From Ryuthela nishihirai (lineage: Eukaryota > Arthropoda > Arachnida > Araneae > Heptathelidae): a DNA stretch of 64,000 bases. The stretch lies in NCBI GenBank assembly GCA_038380435.1, contig JAWZYU010000018.1:50803751-50867750 (forward strand), in the 5' to 3' direction. A program made the position numbers and the translations under genes. Of this stretch, positions 1-9,600 are shown piece by piece (within the stretch, counting starts at the first letter, position 1; the number at the start of each line of letters is the position of its first letter). Below the pieces are notes generated by a model. It was given only the letters and a program-made list of their open reading frames with translations, had not been told where the DNA came from and did not search any database.

Positions 1-414
1 TTTGCATATTCAGGTTTGCTTCGTCTTGCATATGTCTTGCATAGAGCAGCACATATGTATGAATGTATAAATCAAAAAATCTACCTTAAATGTGACGTGA
101 AAAAACCTGAGTCCTAAACAGTATAAAAAAATTGTTACTTTGGTAATAATGATTAGATAGATGAAACTGATTTTCATGATGGAAAGATTTGAAGTTAGGA
201 CAAAAATGAAATTTTTTGACAATGAAAGCTAAGGAGCTTTCACTAACTAATAGTCGACCAAGAGTAGTTTCCTCTTTTAAAAGATTATTAATTATCTAAA
301 AAATTCTTAAAATATATATATATACAGACTAGCAGAAACTAATCTAGGTGGGTTTCATGCCTTCCCCCTTTCAAAATGGTACTAAGGATAATGGAGGTCA
401 AATATTATTAATTT
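1..414. other. AT-rich left flank, no gene seen
   Basis: AT-rich sequence with a short (TA)n stretch near 310-325 and pyrimidine runs. Open frames here are short and show no recognisable motif. I see no exon, RNA gene or element ends. Confidence 0.5.
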
Positions 415-650
415 TGCGTATTTCATACATTTTTCATGAATTTTTTTGAAAACCTCTAAGACGAAGGGAATGAATATGCCACACTGCAATGTAAATCCAT
501 TCTCTTAGCCCTCCCTTTTACTTTTCGCCCCTCCCCCTTATTTTTTTTCCGATACACACCTGTAGACCAGAAATGATAACTTCATTCCATTTTCGTACAG
601 ACTTTACTTTTGAAAAACTAAAATGCATCGATAATATTTCAATTTTTCTC
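415..650 (+). repeat. Dispersed repeat U, copy 1
   Basis: Two blocks of this stretch recur in order at 6771-6975. One block reads TTTCATACATTTTTCATGA followed by CCTCTAAGACGAAGGGAATG. The other runs from about 570 and ends near GCATCGATAATATTTC. The spacing and intervening sequence differ between copies, as in an old dispersed repeat. No terminal inverted repeats or coding capacity are visible, so the class is unknown. The LTR retrotransposon begins about 30 bp downstream. Confidence 0.55.
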
Positions 651-680
651 CAATTTTTTTTGTTTCCCTCCCTATGATAT

Positions 681-1204
681 TCTTATAAATTTAAATGGAT
701 GAGTACTGAGCGTGGGTATAAGTAAGTATATTTTAAAATACAAATTACGAAGCAATGCAATTTATTACAAAAGCATGGTGAAATCGCACATAAAGTAATA
801 ATCTTTTCCTACAGAACAGTCAAAACTAATTCTCTCTACTCAATTGATCAACGTTTACCTCTTAATTTTTATAGTACATGTCCTTCCTTTTTCATCCCTC
901 ATTCAGGCACAAATCATCCTAGTTACTTGTGTTAACTCATTAGATTTTATACTAATAAAACTAATCAACATCCCGCGCACTCACCATATAAAAATATTTC
1001 TCACTAATCGCGCATTTACTGAGACTAACTGCGTCCTTTTTTTTACATATCCACAACTCCAACATTGCAATTCTATCTTTCTTAAATTTCAGATCGGTTC
1101 TATGTTTCAATTCATTTGTTACATAAATCTCTAGCAGAAGCGTACACGAGCGTTCATGTCACGTTTATCATAAACTCATTCCAGCACGTTCATCTGTCGT
1201 AACA
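681..1204 (-). repeat. 3' LTR of the gypsy-type element
   Basis: It matches 4897-5384 over its whole length with substitutions and small indels. The shared parts include ATGGATGAGTACTGAGCGTG near the left end and CATCTGTCGTAACA at the right end. It is longer than its partner mainly because of about 40 bp (near 970-1020) missing from the other LTR. The left terminus reads TC instead of the TG seen in the partner LTR. The divergence between the LTRs indicates an old insertion. Confidence 0.85.
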
Positions 1205-1804
1205 CTGCTCCCTCCTTAGGTCTTGTTCGTTCCGAATAATTCTGGATTCCGCAGCTTCTTCAGTTCTTCGATGAAACGGGGCGAAACGATCCACATGAAT
1301 CACTTTGCACTTTGTAGTTGGACGTTGACGAATGCGATACACCACGTAGTTAATCCTGTTTACTACTGTATACGGACCTTTCCAAGATTTCTGAAGTTTT
1401 GCTGAAAGTCTCTTCTTTCTATGTGGATTGTACAGCCAAACAAGATCTCCTGGATTGAAAACAGTTCCTTTTGTTTTACTGTCGTATCTCGTTTTGGTTC
1501 TCTCACTTGTTAAGTTGATGTTATGTCTGACGGAGTGATATATTACTTCTAAACGTTGTTGTAATTCTTGTACGTACTGTGGACTGGATGCAGGCATTGC
1601 TTCGGGCCGACCATATAAAAGGTCACAGAGAAGACCTAGCACTCTTGCAAAGAGCATCATGGAAGGTGTCTGTCCAGTTGTCTCATGCACTGCTGTTCTA
1701 TATGCCAACAAAAGGAGTGGTATATGGCGATCCCAGTCACGTTGATGGTCGTTCACAAACAATGCTAGATGCTGTGCAATTGTACTAATAAATCTTTTAA
1801 CCAT
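1190..1804 (-). pseudogene. Integrase C-terminal remnant (gypsy-type)
   Basis: An open stretch of about 204 codons on the minus strand corresponds to the end of the integrase catalytic core and the C-terminal region. Visible hallmarks are LLLAYRTAVHETTGQTPS, typical of gypsy integrases just after the core, and FNPGDLVWLYNP followed by WKGPYTVV, the GPY/F-type module. Upstream of 1804 the frame is interrupted, and fragments of the earlier catalytic region appear only in other frames up to about 1930. The N-terminal zinc-binding domain is not present. In a whole copy the enzyme would insert element cDNA into the genome; this one is a relic. Confidence 0.8.
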
Positions 1805-2086
1805 ATCATCCGACTGAGGGTATAGGAGGTTGTTCTAGTTTTCTGAATGCCTAATAATTAATTGGCAGATGCATTTAAACACATTGGATTAAAAATTCCG
1901 TCCTTGGTCACAATGGAGTTGTAAAAGTACTCCACACCTACTAATCAAGCCAGTCCAATAAAACTACGAAGTTGATAAACATCTTGTGGTGGAGGCCAGT
2001 CTCTTACAGCTTCTATCTTACTAGGATCAGTCTTAATCCTGATTAGTGATGACATGACCAACGTAATGAACTTCTTGCTGGAACAG

Positions 2087-3050
2087 TTAACACTTAGTCG
2101 GTCCCAATTTTAGCTTGGCTGTCCCAAGTTTTTCAAACACTTGAAGAAGATTTTTCAAATGTTTTTCAAAATTTTTCCAAGAACGATTATGTCGTCCAAG
2201 TAAACCAGGCAGACCTCCCAAGACAAATCTTTGAGCACCGAATCCATTAGTCGTTGAAACGTTGCAGGTGCGTTGCAAAGTCCAAATGGAATCACTTTAA
2301 AATGACAAAGTCCATTTCGTGTAGTGAAAGCTGTTTTTTCACGGTCTTCATTATGTATACCAACTTGTCAATGGTCGCTCTTCAAGTCTAACGTTGAGAA
2401 CCATTCTGACCCAGATAGAGTGTCCAATATATCATCAATCCTGGGTAAAGGAAAGGAGTCTTTCTTTGTTATATCATTTAATCTGTGGTAATCCACTCAA
2501 AATCGGGTAGATCAATCCTTTTTCTTGACAAGAACCACTGGTGATGTCCAGGGATTCTGTGATGGTTCTATAATGTCTTGAGCTTTCATGTCCATTATGA
2601 GTTGTTTTGTCTCCTCCCGTTTTGCCAATAGAAGTCTTCTTGCCGGTAGATGGACTGTAGGAGAATCTCTAGTGTTGATCTTATATTAGTACGGCCATAA
2701 TCATTTGATATAGCAGAAAAAATGTCAGAAAACTCTTTCAGTAGGCTCTCGGCCTTAGCAGCTTGGTCTTCAGTTAACATTCTTCTTGTTTCTCTCCATA
2801 AGTCAGTAAGATGAGATAGGATGTATGTTTGGTGTTGGTTTGAGTCAGTAACTTTTATTATGTTTATACTTGTTACCAAAATAATAGGATCGCATATTGC
2901 TAATTCTTCACCCTTTTTCAATATTCTATTGGATTTGTTACAGTTCATCACTCTGATAGGAATCTGTTCTTTATCTACACTGACTAAAGTCCTTGCAACT
3001 AGGATATCATGAGCCAAAGCTCTTTTACCAGGGGCATCAGTGTCTACCAA
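2087..3050 (-). pseudogene. Reverse transcriptase remnant (gypsy-type)
   Basis: The minus strand holds polymerase-domain signatures spread over more than one frame. There is a connecting region at 3050-2595. An FSTLDLKS motif lies near 2400-2375, with an in-frame stop soon after. A YLDD catalytic box lies near 2205-2190, and FEKHLKNLLQVFEKL lies near 2165-2120. Frame changes around 2590 and between the motifs make it non-functional. Sequence resembling the end of the domain continues to about 1945, after which RNase H is missing and integrase sequence follows. Confidence 0.8.
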
Positions 3051-3179
3051 TCGGAAGGCCCCAGAAGTCTTGGCCCGATGTCCACGGACTATAATTTCAC
3101 TTTGTGCTGGGATCTCTGTCTTCCGTCAGTAATATTGGGATCACGCTTGATAAAGAATCAGATGTTCGGCTAAGCAGAG

Positions 3180-3500
3180 GAATCTCTTCTGTCTTAAGAT
3201 GAGTAGGCTGTCACTGGGTCTAATGCTGAATTGAAAATCTGAATTTAGGAATTTAGGAAATCAAGGCCTAACATGCAGTCATTGTAGATGTCAGCGATGT
3301 AAACAGGATGGCGTACCAGACAGCTACCAAATCTGATGTTGAGTTCTATCTTTCCATGGACTTTGGCACGATCTCCAGTGGCTGCTTGTAGGGTTATATT
3401 AGACTGTGTAGCATTCCAGTTTGAGTGAGGTATTATCCGCTTTATTATATCTGTTTTGAGTAGAGTTACATTTGCACCAGTGCACTATCATACGGCAAGG
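3180..3500 (-). pseudogene. Retroviral-type aspartic protease remnant
   Basis: Between the Gag zinc knuckle and the reverse transcriptase, the minus strand encodes a short aspartic-protease-like stretch. An active-site-like D-T-G segment lies near 3480, and a later segment near 3290-3260 resembles the MLGLDFL-type end of gypsy proteases. Stops and a frame change interrupt it. The position between Gag and polymerase fits the family order. Assignment is from position and short motifs only. Confidence 0.5.
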
Positions 3501-3662
3501 CACTACATTCATGGTTCCATCAGCTACCAATCCGTTATTTTCACCATGTAGAGTTGAAACGTGGGCAACCTCCCCTGAGGTCAACCAATCAACAGCCAGC
3601 CTTTGCCCTTCTGGTTGCTTATGCTGGTTTTGTTGTCTGTTAGACATGTTTGAACTTTGTAC

Positions 3663-4571
3663 CTACCACCTTTTGCAGTTGGCTCGAATGTATCCAGTCT
3701 TGCCACAATTCCAACACTGTATGTTTGTAGAAGTCCTTGGAGAGGAATCTTTAATTTCTTTCAAAACGGATAATAATGTTTTGGTTAGTTCTTTCATTTC
3801 ACTATCATTTTCTACAATTTCTTCTGCATTCACAAATCTTACTGTGTGTTTGTTCGCTCTGGAAGAAAGTCTGGAGCACTCGTACTTCATAGCATATACC
3901 ACAGCTAACTTTAAAGTTTCACCTTCCAACATCCTCAGAGATTGCTGAGTCTCAGGGTCAGCAATAGCATCAATAAATTGTAATTGAGCTAAGTTGTTTT
4001 CATTTTCTGGTGGACAGTTACTATAAGCCAATCTAGCTAGACGCTAAATATCGTTAGCAAGTTCTTGCAAAGTTTCGCCACTATTCTGCATAAGGTGTTT
4101 AAATTGAGTTGTAACACACATATTGAGTTTTAAATAAATATCGCCAAACTTGAGTTCTAATGCAGAAACCAGATTTTGATTATCAAGTCGTTTTTCTTCT
4201 GGAACAGACTGTAAAATTTCTGCAGCAGAATTTCTTAAAGAAGCTGCAAGAAAACTGGCCCTTTGGAATTCATTCCACTCATTAGCTCTAGCGATGACTT
4301 CAAACTCTGTTTTGAAGACTGTCCAAGACGATTGACCGTCATATGTGAATGGTTTAGTTGTCTTTCTAGCGATATGTGTAAAAACATTATTGACATTAAA
4401 ATTGCCATTGTCATAAGAAGAAGGTAACCTTTCATTTCCTAAAATCTGAAACTGACGTTCACAAACAGTTTTTACACTTTCAATTGGATGTTTAACACTA
4501 TCAAGTTTTGCATTAAAATCACAAATGATTTCATTAACATTCCACTTGGCCCCATCAATATCATTTTTCAA
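3663..4571 (-). pseudogene. Gag-like polyprotein remnant with CCHC knuckle
   Basis: Two open stretches on the minus strand (4571-4044 and 4031-3663) are separated by a stop and small frame disturbance near 4040. The first contains capsid-like sequence around FTYDGQSSWTVFKTEFE, with FLAASLRNSAAEILQSVPEE soon after, as in gypsy Gag. The second ends in a zinc knuckle, CWNCGKTGYIRANC, that fits C-x2-C-x4-(H)-x4-C with Y where the histidine is expected, so metal binding is probably lost. In a working element Gag packages element RNA into particles. This copy is broken. Confidence 0.8.
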
Positions 4572-4896
4572 TCTTTAAACTATCAAACTGTCTGTTCAGT
4601 TCGGTTTTAATGTCCTTACACTGATCAGTGATTTCACTGATTTTTTTTTTATTCAGATCATTATTCTGATCAGTAATCTTACCAATTTGAGAAGCTACTC
4701 GTTATTTTGGGTAACCATTTCGCCTTTAAAGTTATCATTTTGTGCAGACATTTCGGCTTTCAAGTCATCATTTTGTCTAGCAAGGTCACTAATTTTGCTG
4801 CTTTGGACAGCTTTAATATGAGTCATCAGCTTTATTAACTCATCCATACTTCTAATAAAAGGTATTCAATAAATTATCTTCACTCCTGGCACCAAC

Positions 4897-5384
4897 TGAT
4901 ATAAATTTAAATGGATGAGTACTGAGCGTGGGTATAAGAAAGTATATTCTAAAATACAAATTACAAAACAATGCAATTTATTACAAAAGTATGGATGAAA
5001 TTACTTATAACCAAACTAAATACTATCGTACATAAAGCAATGTTCTTTTCCTACAGAACAGTCAAAACTAGTTCTCTCTACTCAATTGATCAACGTTTAC
5101 CTCTTAATTTTTATAGTACATGCCCTTCTTTTTTCATCCCTCATTAAGGCACAAATCATCCTAGTTACCTGTGTTATCTCATTAGATTTTATACTAATAA
5201 AACTAATCAACATCCCTTTTTTTTACATATCCACAACTCCAACGTTGCAATTCTATCATTCTTAAATTTCAGATCAGTTCTATGTTTCAATTCGTTTGTT
5301 ACATAAATCTCTAGCAGAAGCGTATACGAGCGTTCATGTCACGTTTATCATAAACTTATTCCAGCACGTTCATCTGTCGTAACA
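4897..5384 (-). repeat. 5' LTR of the gypsy-type element
   Basis: This is the partner of 681-1204. It keeps canonical ends on the plus strand, TG at 4897 and CA at 5383-5384. The primer-binding site abuts it at 4896, which shows this is the upstream LTR of a minus-strand element. Confidence 0.85.
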
Positions 5385-5388
5385 ATAT

Positions 5389-6437
5389 TATCTTTTATTG
5401 TTAATAGCAATTTCCATTGTAATATAATAAACCTTGATGCAATCTCCCTTTTTCCAGTTAACGATTACGATATGATATATTTTTATCATTGAATCATTTT
5501 TACGTCTCAAATATTATGTCTGCAATTATTATATATTTCCATAAATTTTATTGTGCAATTATAAAAGGTACAAATATGATAGTATGATGTTAAATTAGGT
5601 GTAACTAAAAGGCTACTTGTTCAAAACTCAGTGTTTTATGCCATTAGTGTGTTATTTGACTTACCCAGATATGTGCAATGCTATAAATGGCGACTTTTAA
5701 CAAGACTGAACTTTCTGGATGTGTACTTTAAATGTATCCTCCAAATTTAGACAATAAATTCTCACTCGCATATTCAATAGAATTCCACGTAGAGTATTTC
5801 GGCATGCTAATGAAACCGCATTGAAAGCCTGTTTCCTTCTGTAATGACAGGAACTGTCACATTTGTTGACATTGCATTGCCCTTATGACGCAGTCTTTTA
5901 GACATCTTCGTAACAAACCCCTGCGGCTCCTTGTGACGCCATCACCTACCATTGAATGTGGGAACCAGTTCTAAGGTCGAAGGTCGGATTCTAAAGCGTT
6001 CACAGAATAGCAATGTCCGCTTTTATGCACCGATAGATTTTATCCGATAGCGGAAAATAACTTTCACCTTCCGTCATCCACGAATCAGATTGCGTGATCG
6101 AAGAATAGAAAATGTATAATGAACAAATAAATGTCAACAAAAAAAAGATGAAATGTCTGACAAGGATTTGTTCGCATATGAATGGTTCTTACATATTAGA
6201 GTAATGAAGCAAACGAGACTCTCATTTTTGTCATTATTCTTGCGCAATGTAATATCTGAAAAAACGGAAGAATAACGTGTAACTAATATCCACAAAGTGA
6301 ATGCATTCAAGGTCTAAATACGAATAGTCAGTCTTTGCTCTTAGTATGACGCATAGTTGGGAGTGGTCTACCAAACAGGGAATATTTTACGAGAGGAGGG
6401 GGGAGTGTCTTGGTACTACAAATCATGTGTCCTCAGG
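5389..6437. other. Flank between LTR element and gene 1 promoter
   Basis: About 1 kb of AT-rich unique-looking sequence upstream of gene 1. I see no coding exon, no element ends and no clear repeat partner inside the window. It may hold distal regulatory sequence for gene 1, but nothing here shows it. Confidence 0.4.
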
Positions 6438-6456
6438 GTCACTGCTAATGACGTCA
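6434..6456 (+). promoter_or_regulatory. GGTCAC + TGACGTCA promoter elements of gene 1
   Basis: A perfect CRE-type palindrome TGACGTCA lies at 6449-6456, about 98 bp upstream of the TATA box. GGTCAC lies just before it at 6437-6442. The gene 2 promoter holds the same pair of motifs. CREB/ATF-type bZIP factors bind this palindrome in animals; binding here is inferred. Confidence 0.5.
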
Positions 6457-6553
6457 TTACAGCAAGATAGCTATGTGCGTAGGCAGCTTTTTTCCTCTTT
6501 TCCAAATCTCTTTAGGTGATTGGGAAAGAAAAAACAGCAGAGGCCTCGGGATC

Positions 6554-6560
6554 TATATAA
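6554..6560 (+). promoter_or_regulatory. TATA box of gene 1
   Basis: TATATAA lies 84 bp upstream of the start codon in a locally GC-richer stretch. Transcription would be expected to begin about 25-30 bp downstream, around 6582-6592, giving a short 5' leader of about 50 bases. Gene 2 has a comparable box at a similar distance. Confidence 0.65.
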
Positions 6561-6637
6561 GTAGGCGCTCTGCCGAATTCTTTACTATTGGAAGCTGAAG
6601 TGTGTACTTAGCCCTGTAGGTTTCGTAACCGAAGTTC

Positions 6638-6680
6638 ATGATGAAGATAGCAATATTCGTAGTGTTGATGCTGGCAGTAG
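6638..6680 (+). CDS. Gene 1 exon 1 (signal peptide)
   Basis: 43 nt encoding MMKIAIFVVLMLAV plus one base. It is followed by the donor GTAAGT at 6681, so the intron is phase 1. Gene 2 exon 1 has the same length and phase. Confidence 0.85.
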
Positions 6681-9600
6681 GTAAGTTCAATTATGAGATA
6701 TATTTGTAATGTATAAGAAACGAAATATTTATATAGCAGTTCCTAATACTTTTATACTATTAACGTTGAATTTCATACATTTTTCATGATTTTTTTTAAA
6801 CCTCTAAGACGAAGGGAATGGATGACTTAGCTTAGTTCAGTAGCTTAGTTTAGCGGGTTTCAGCTAGAAGAGTTTTCAAAATTATGTTGACCACAAATGA
6901 TATTTTCTTTCCGTTTTCGTGTAGACCTTACTGTTTGAGAAACTAAAATACATCGATAATATTTCATTTGTTATTGGGTGTGGCATTTTCTTTTATTCAT
7001 AATAGCACATTTCTTTATAATCCTTACATATGAAGGCTGTGTTAAATATGCCAAAAGTGTAAAGAGACGTATTGTGTCAAATGGTTAAAAAGACTAAACT
7101 TTGAAATGATAAAAGAATAAAATTAAATGTAGAATAATAATATTTTTAAATGCAAGCCTCTAAATCAGTAACATTTTACAGAAGTAAACATTTATTATGA
7201 AACACTTATGAAGTTTACTTATACTATTTTAAAGAAAAACAAAATGAAAAAAGTTGATATACTTAAATTCAAGGATGTGTCGTTTCACAGCAATACTGGA
7301 TATCTCATTGCATGAGCGATTAGCAAAAGTAATGGAATAAGCCTACTTCTCTGCGTATTCACATGTCGCATAGAACCAACTAGGATTTCATACAACCCGC
7401 GATTTGGGTCGTATCTGTAGCGGAAATGACAAAATTTGATTAGTAAATAAAATTAATAGGACGCACACCATCTGATTTTATTTACGTACATAGTTTAATT
7501 TAATAGCCCAGAAGAAATATTATTATTTTACCGCCTAGTCTACTGCTATCACCAAATAAAATTGATGACAGAACTAAATCCCATTGACGGAAAAACAAAG
7601 AAATTCTAAAAACAATGCATTTTGTCAAATTTTATTGATTACTTTTTTCGTTGATGGGTTATTTTGCGCCATTTTCACCCACTGGAGGTAAAAAAATAAC
7701 AAGCCGGGAAGAAACGAAAAGATATTATGAGGGAAAAAAGGTCTTCAAGGGAAAAAATTCGATAGATAGAAAAAAGGTCTTCAAGGGAAAAAATTCGATA
7801 GATAGAAAAAAGTGTAGAGAGAAGTTGATTAGACTCGTGCAAGCCTAAAATAAAGGAATGCTTGAAATTTTTTTTAAAAGGCAGTTTTTGTGTCTTTCAA
7901 GCCACCGTCATATCATTTCCGTTCTAAGAGACGAATTAAATTTTGAGGTTTAAACACATTTTCATAGAAAGGTTTTACTTGTAAAGAAAAACACCAATTC
8001 GATTAAAATCAAACATGGGTAAGCACCTGCAGGCTGTGAATAATTTTGAATGTAGAGAAAATATGGTCTTCTGCCAGAGTGAAAATTTTTAACAATATTT
8101 AGACCCTATAATTGCATTTTGAGTATGCACACAATTATCTTTTACATGGAAATCGTTTCATTACTACCCTATGACGAATACTTTTGGAACTACATCTTTC
8201 TTAAAGATATTTATGTACTACTGAATGTGGTTTTAGTAGCATCTGCAATTAACCTTTAACACGCATGAAGGCTCAGAAGACTTTCATAAACCAGCAGCCA
8301 TTGCAATTGGTGAAATAAAATAGGCCTCTCAGCATGAAAGATTGCAATATACACTATATTTGTAATCACTGCTGTATTCAACTTTAAGCAATTATTAAGT
8401 GGCTTTTTCTTACAACAAAATTTCAGATAAACGTTAGACTTGAATGTTATCTGCTGTTATGCCCCCACTGAGGATGCCGATGAGGATGAGAATAAAAATA
8501 AATAAATAAATACCCCCCCAAGCAGCTGCTTGCCACAGAGGTCTGACAGGAGCCTGTCAGTTTATATGCCACAGTAGAGATCTGAGAGGATGGCAGGACC
8601 TCAGCAGAAAACAACACGAACATCCATGCCTTACCCGGGGCTCGAACCCAGGTCCCGTAGATCAATAGTCAAGCGTGCTAACCACTCGGCCACGGGACGG
8701 TTAAGGATGAGAAGGATAGGTTTTATGGACAACTTCAGGATATTTTGAATTCTGTCAAGAAAGGAGATTCCCTTGTTCTTGGTGACTTCAATGCCAAAGT
8801 TGGTACTGACTCTGACCTTTGGGGAGGAGTAATAGGCCCTTTTGTTATTGGTAGCTGCAATGGCAATGGGCAACGTCTCCTACAGGTAAGTAAACTCAAT
8901 GGATTCATAATAACTAACACTTATTACAAACACCGCGACATACATAAGTATACATGGGTTTCACCCGATGGGCTGCATAAGAATATGATTGATTATATAT
9001 TAATTAACAGCAAATAGGCTAGTTCTGTTAAGAATACCAGGTCATATAGAGGAGCTGAAATTGGATTTGACCATTACCTTGTTAAATGTGTCTTGCAACT
9101 TAAACTTAAATAGTGTTGTGTAGGGTTAAAAAATTTACTTTTAATACTGAAGCTCTGAGAGACCCAAGTTATAGCCAAAGCTTACCATGACAGGTTACTT
9201 AGTCATTATGACAGTCATGGTATGCTTACTACTGAAGTTGAGAAAGAATGGGATCATTTTAAACAGGCTTTTTTGGACACTAACAGTACTCTTTTAGGAA
9301 AAAAGGAGCAGAAGAGACAGAAGTATCTTAGTGATAAGGCACTTGAACTTATTTCGGAAAGAAAGAACTGCAGGAATGTCCTTAATCAATACCCTACTAG
9401 TCTTAATAGAAAGCAATTACAGAGAACTTAATAAACGTGTAAAAGATCAGTTAGCTGCTGATGAGAATCTTTGGCTTGATGGCTTGGCTGACAAAGCCGA
9501 ATGAGCAGTTAGACTGCACAACAGCAGAGAGCTGTACCAGATAGTTAATGTTTTGTGTGGTAGAAAATGGACAGCTATATAGAGATTGAAGGATAAACAA

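Larger units (their letters stand above)
677..5388 (-). mobile_element. Ty3/gypsy-type LTR retrotransposon, internally deleted
   Basis: Two direct repeats (681-1204 and 4897-5384) bound an internal region coding on the minus strand. The 4-bp duplication ATAT occurs at 677-680 and 5385-5388, a typical size for Metaviridae. Going along the minus strand, a primer-binding site starts GTTGGTGCCAGGAG just inside the 5' LTR (about 4896-4883), and a purine tract lies just before the 3' LTR (about 1217-1205). Gag, protease, reverse transcriptase and integrase remnants follow in the usual order, but frames are broken. The stretch from the end of the polymerase domain to late integrase is missing, so RNase H and the integrase zinc-binding region are absent. 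The copy cannot be autonomous. Confidence 0.85.

Noticed and set aside
3472..3948. 158-codon plus-strand frame
   Set aside because: It is antisense to the Gag-protease remnant of the LTR element, which carries the recognisable motifs.
7651..7848. 65-codon frame with repeated residues
   Set aside because: The repetition is the 36-bp tandem duplication inside an intron. No promoter, splice or motif supports coding.
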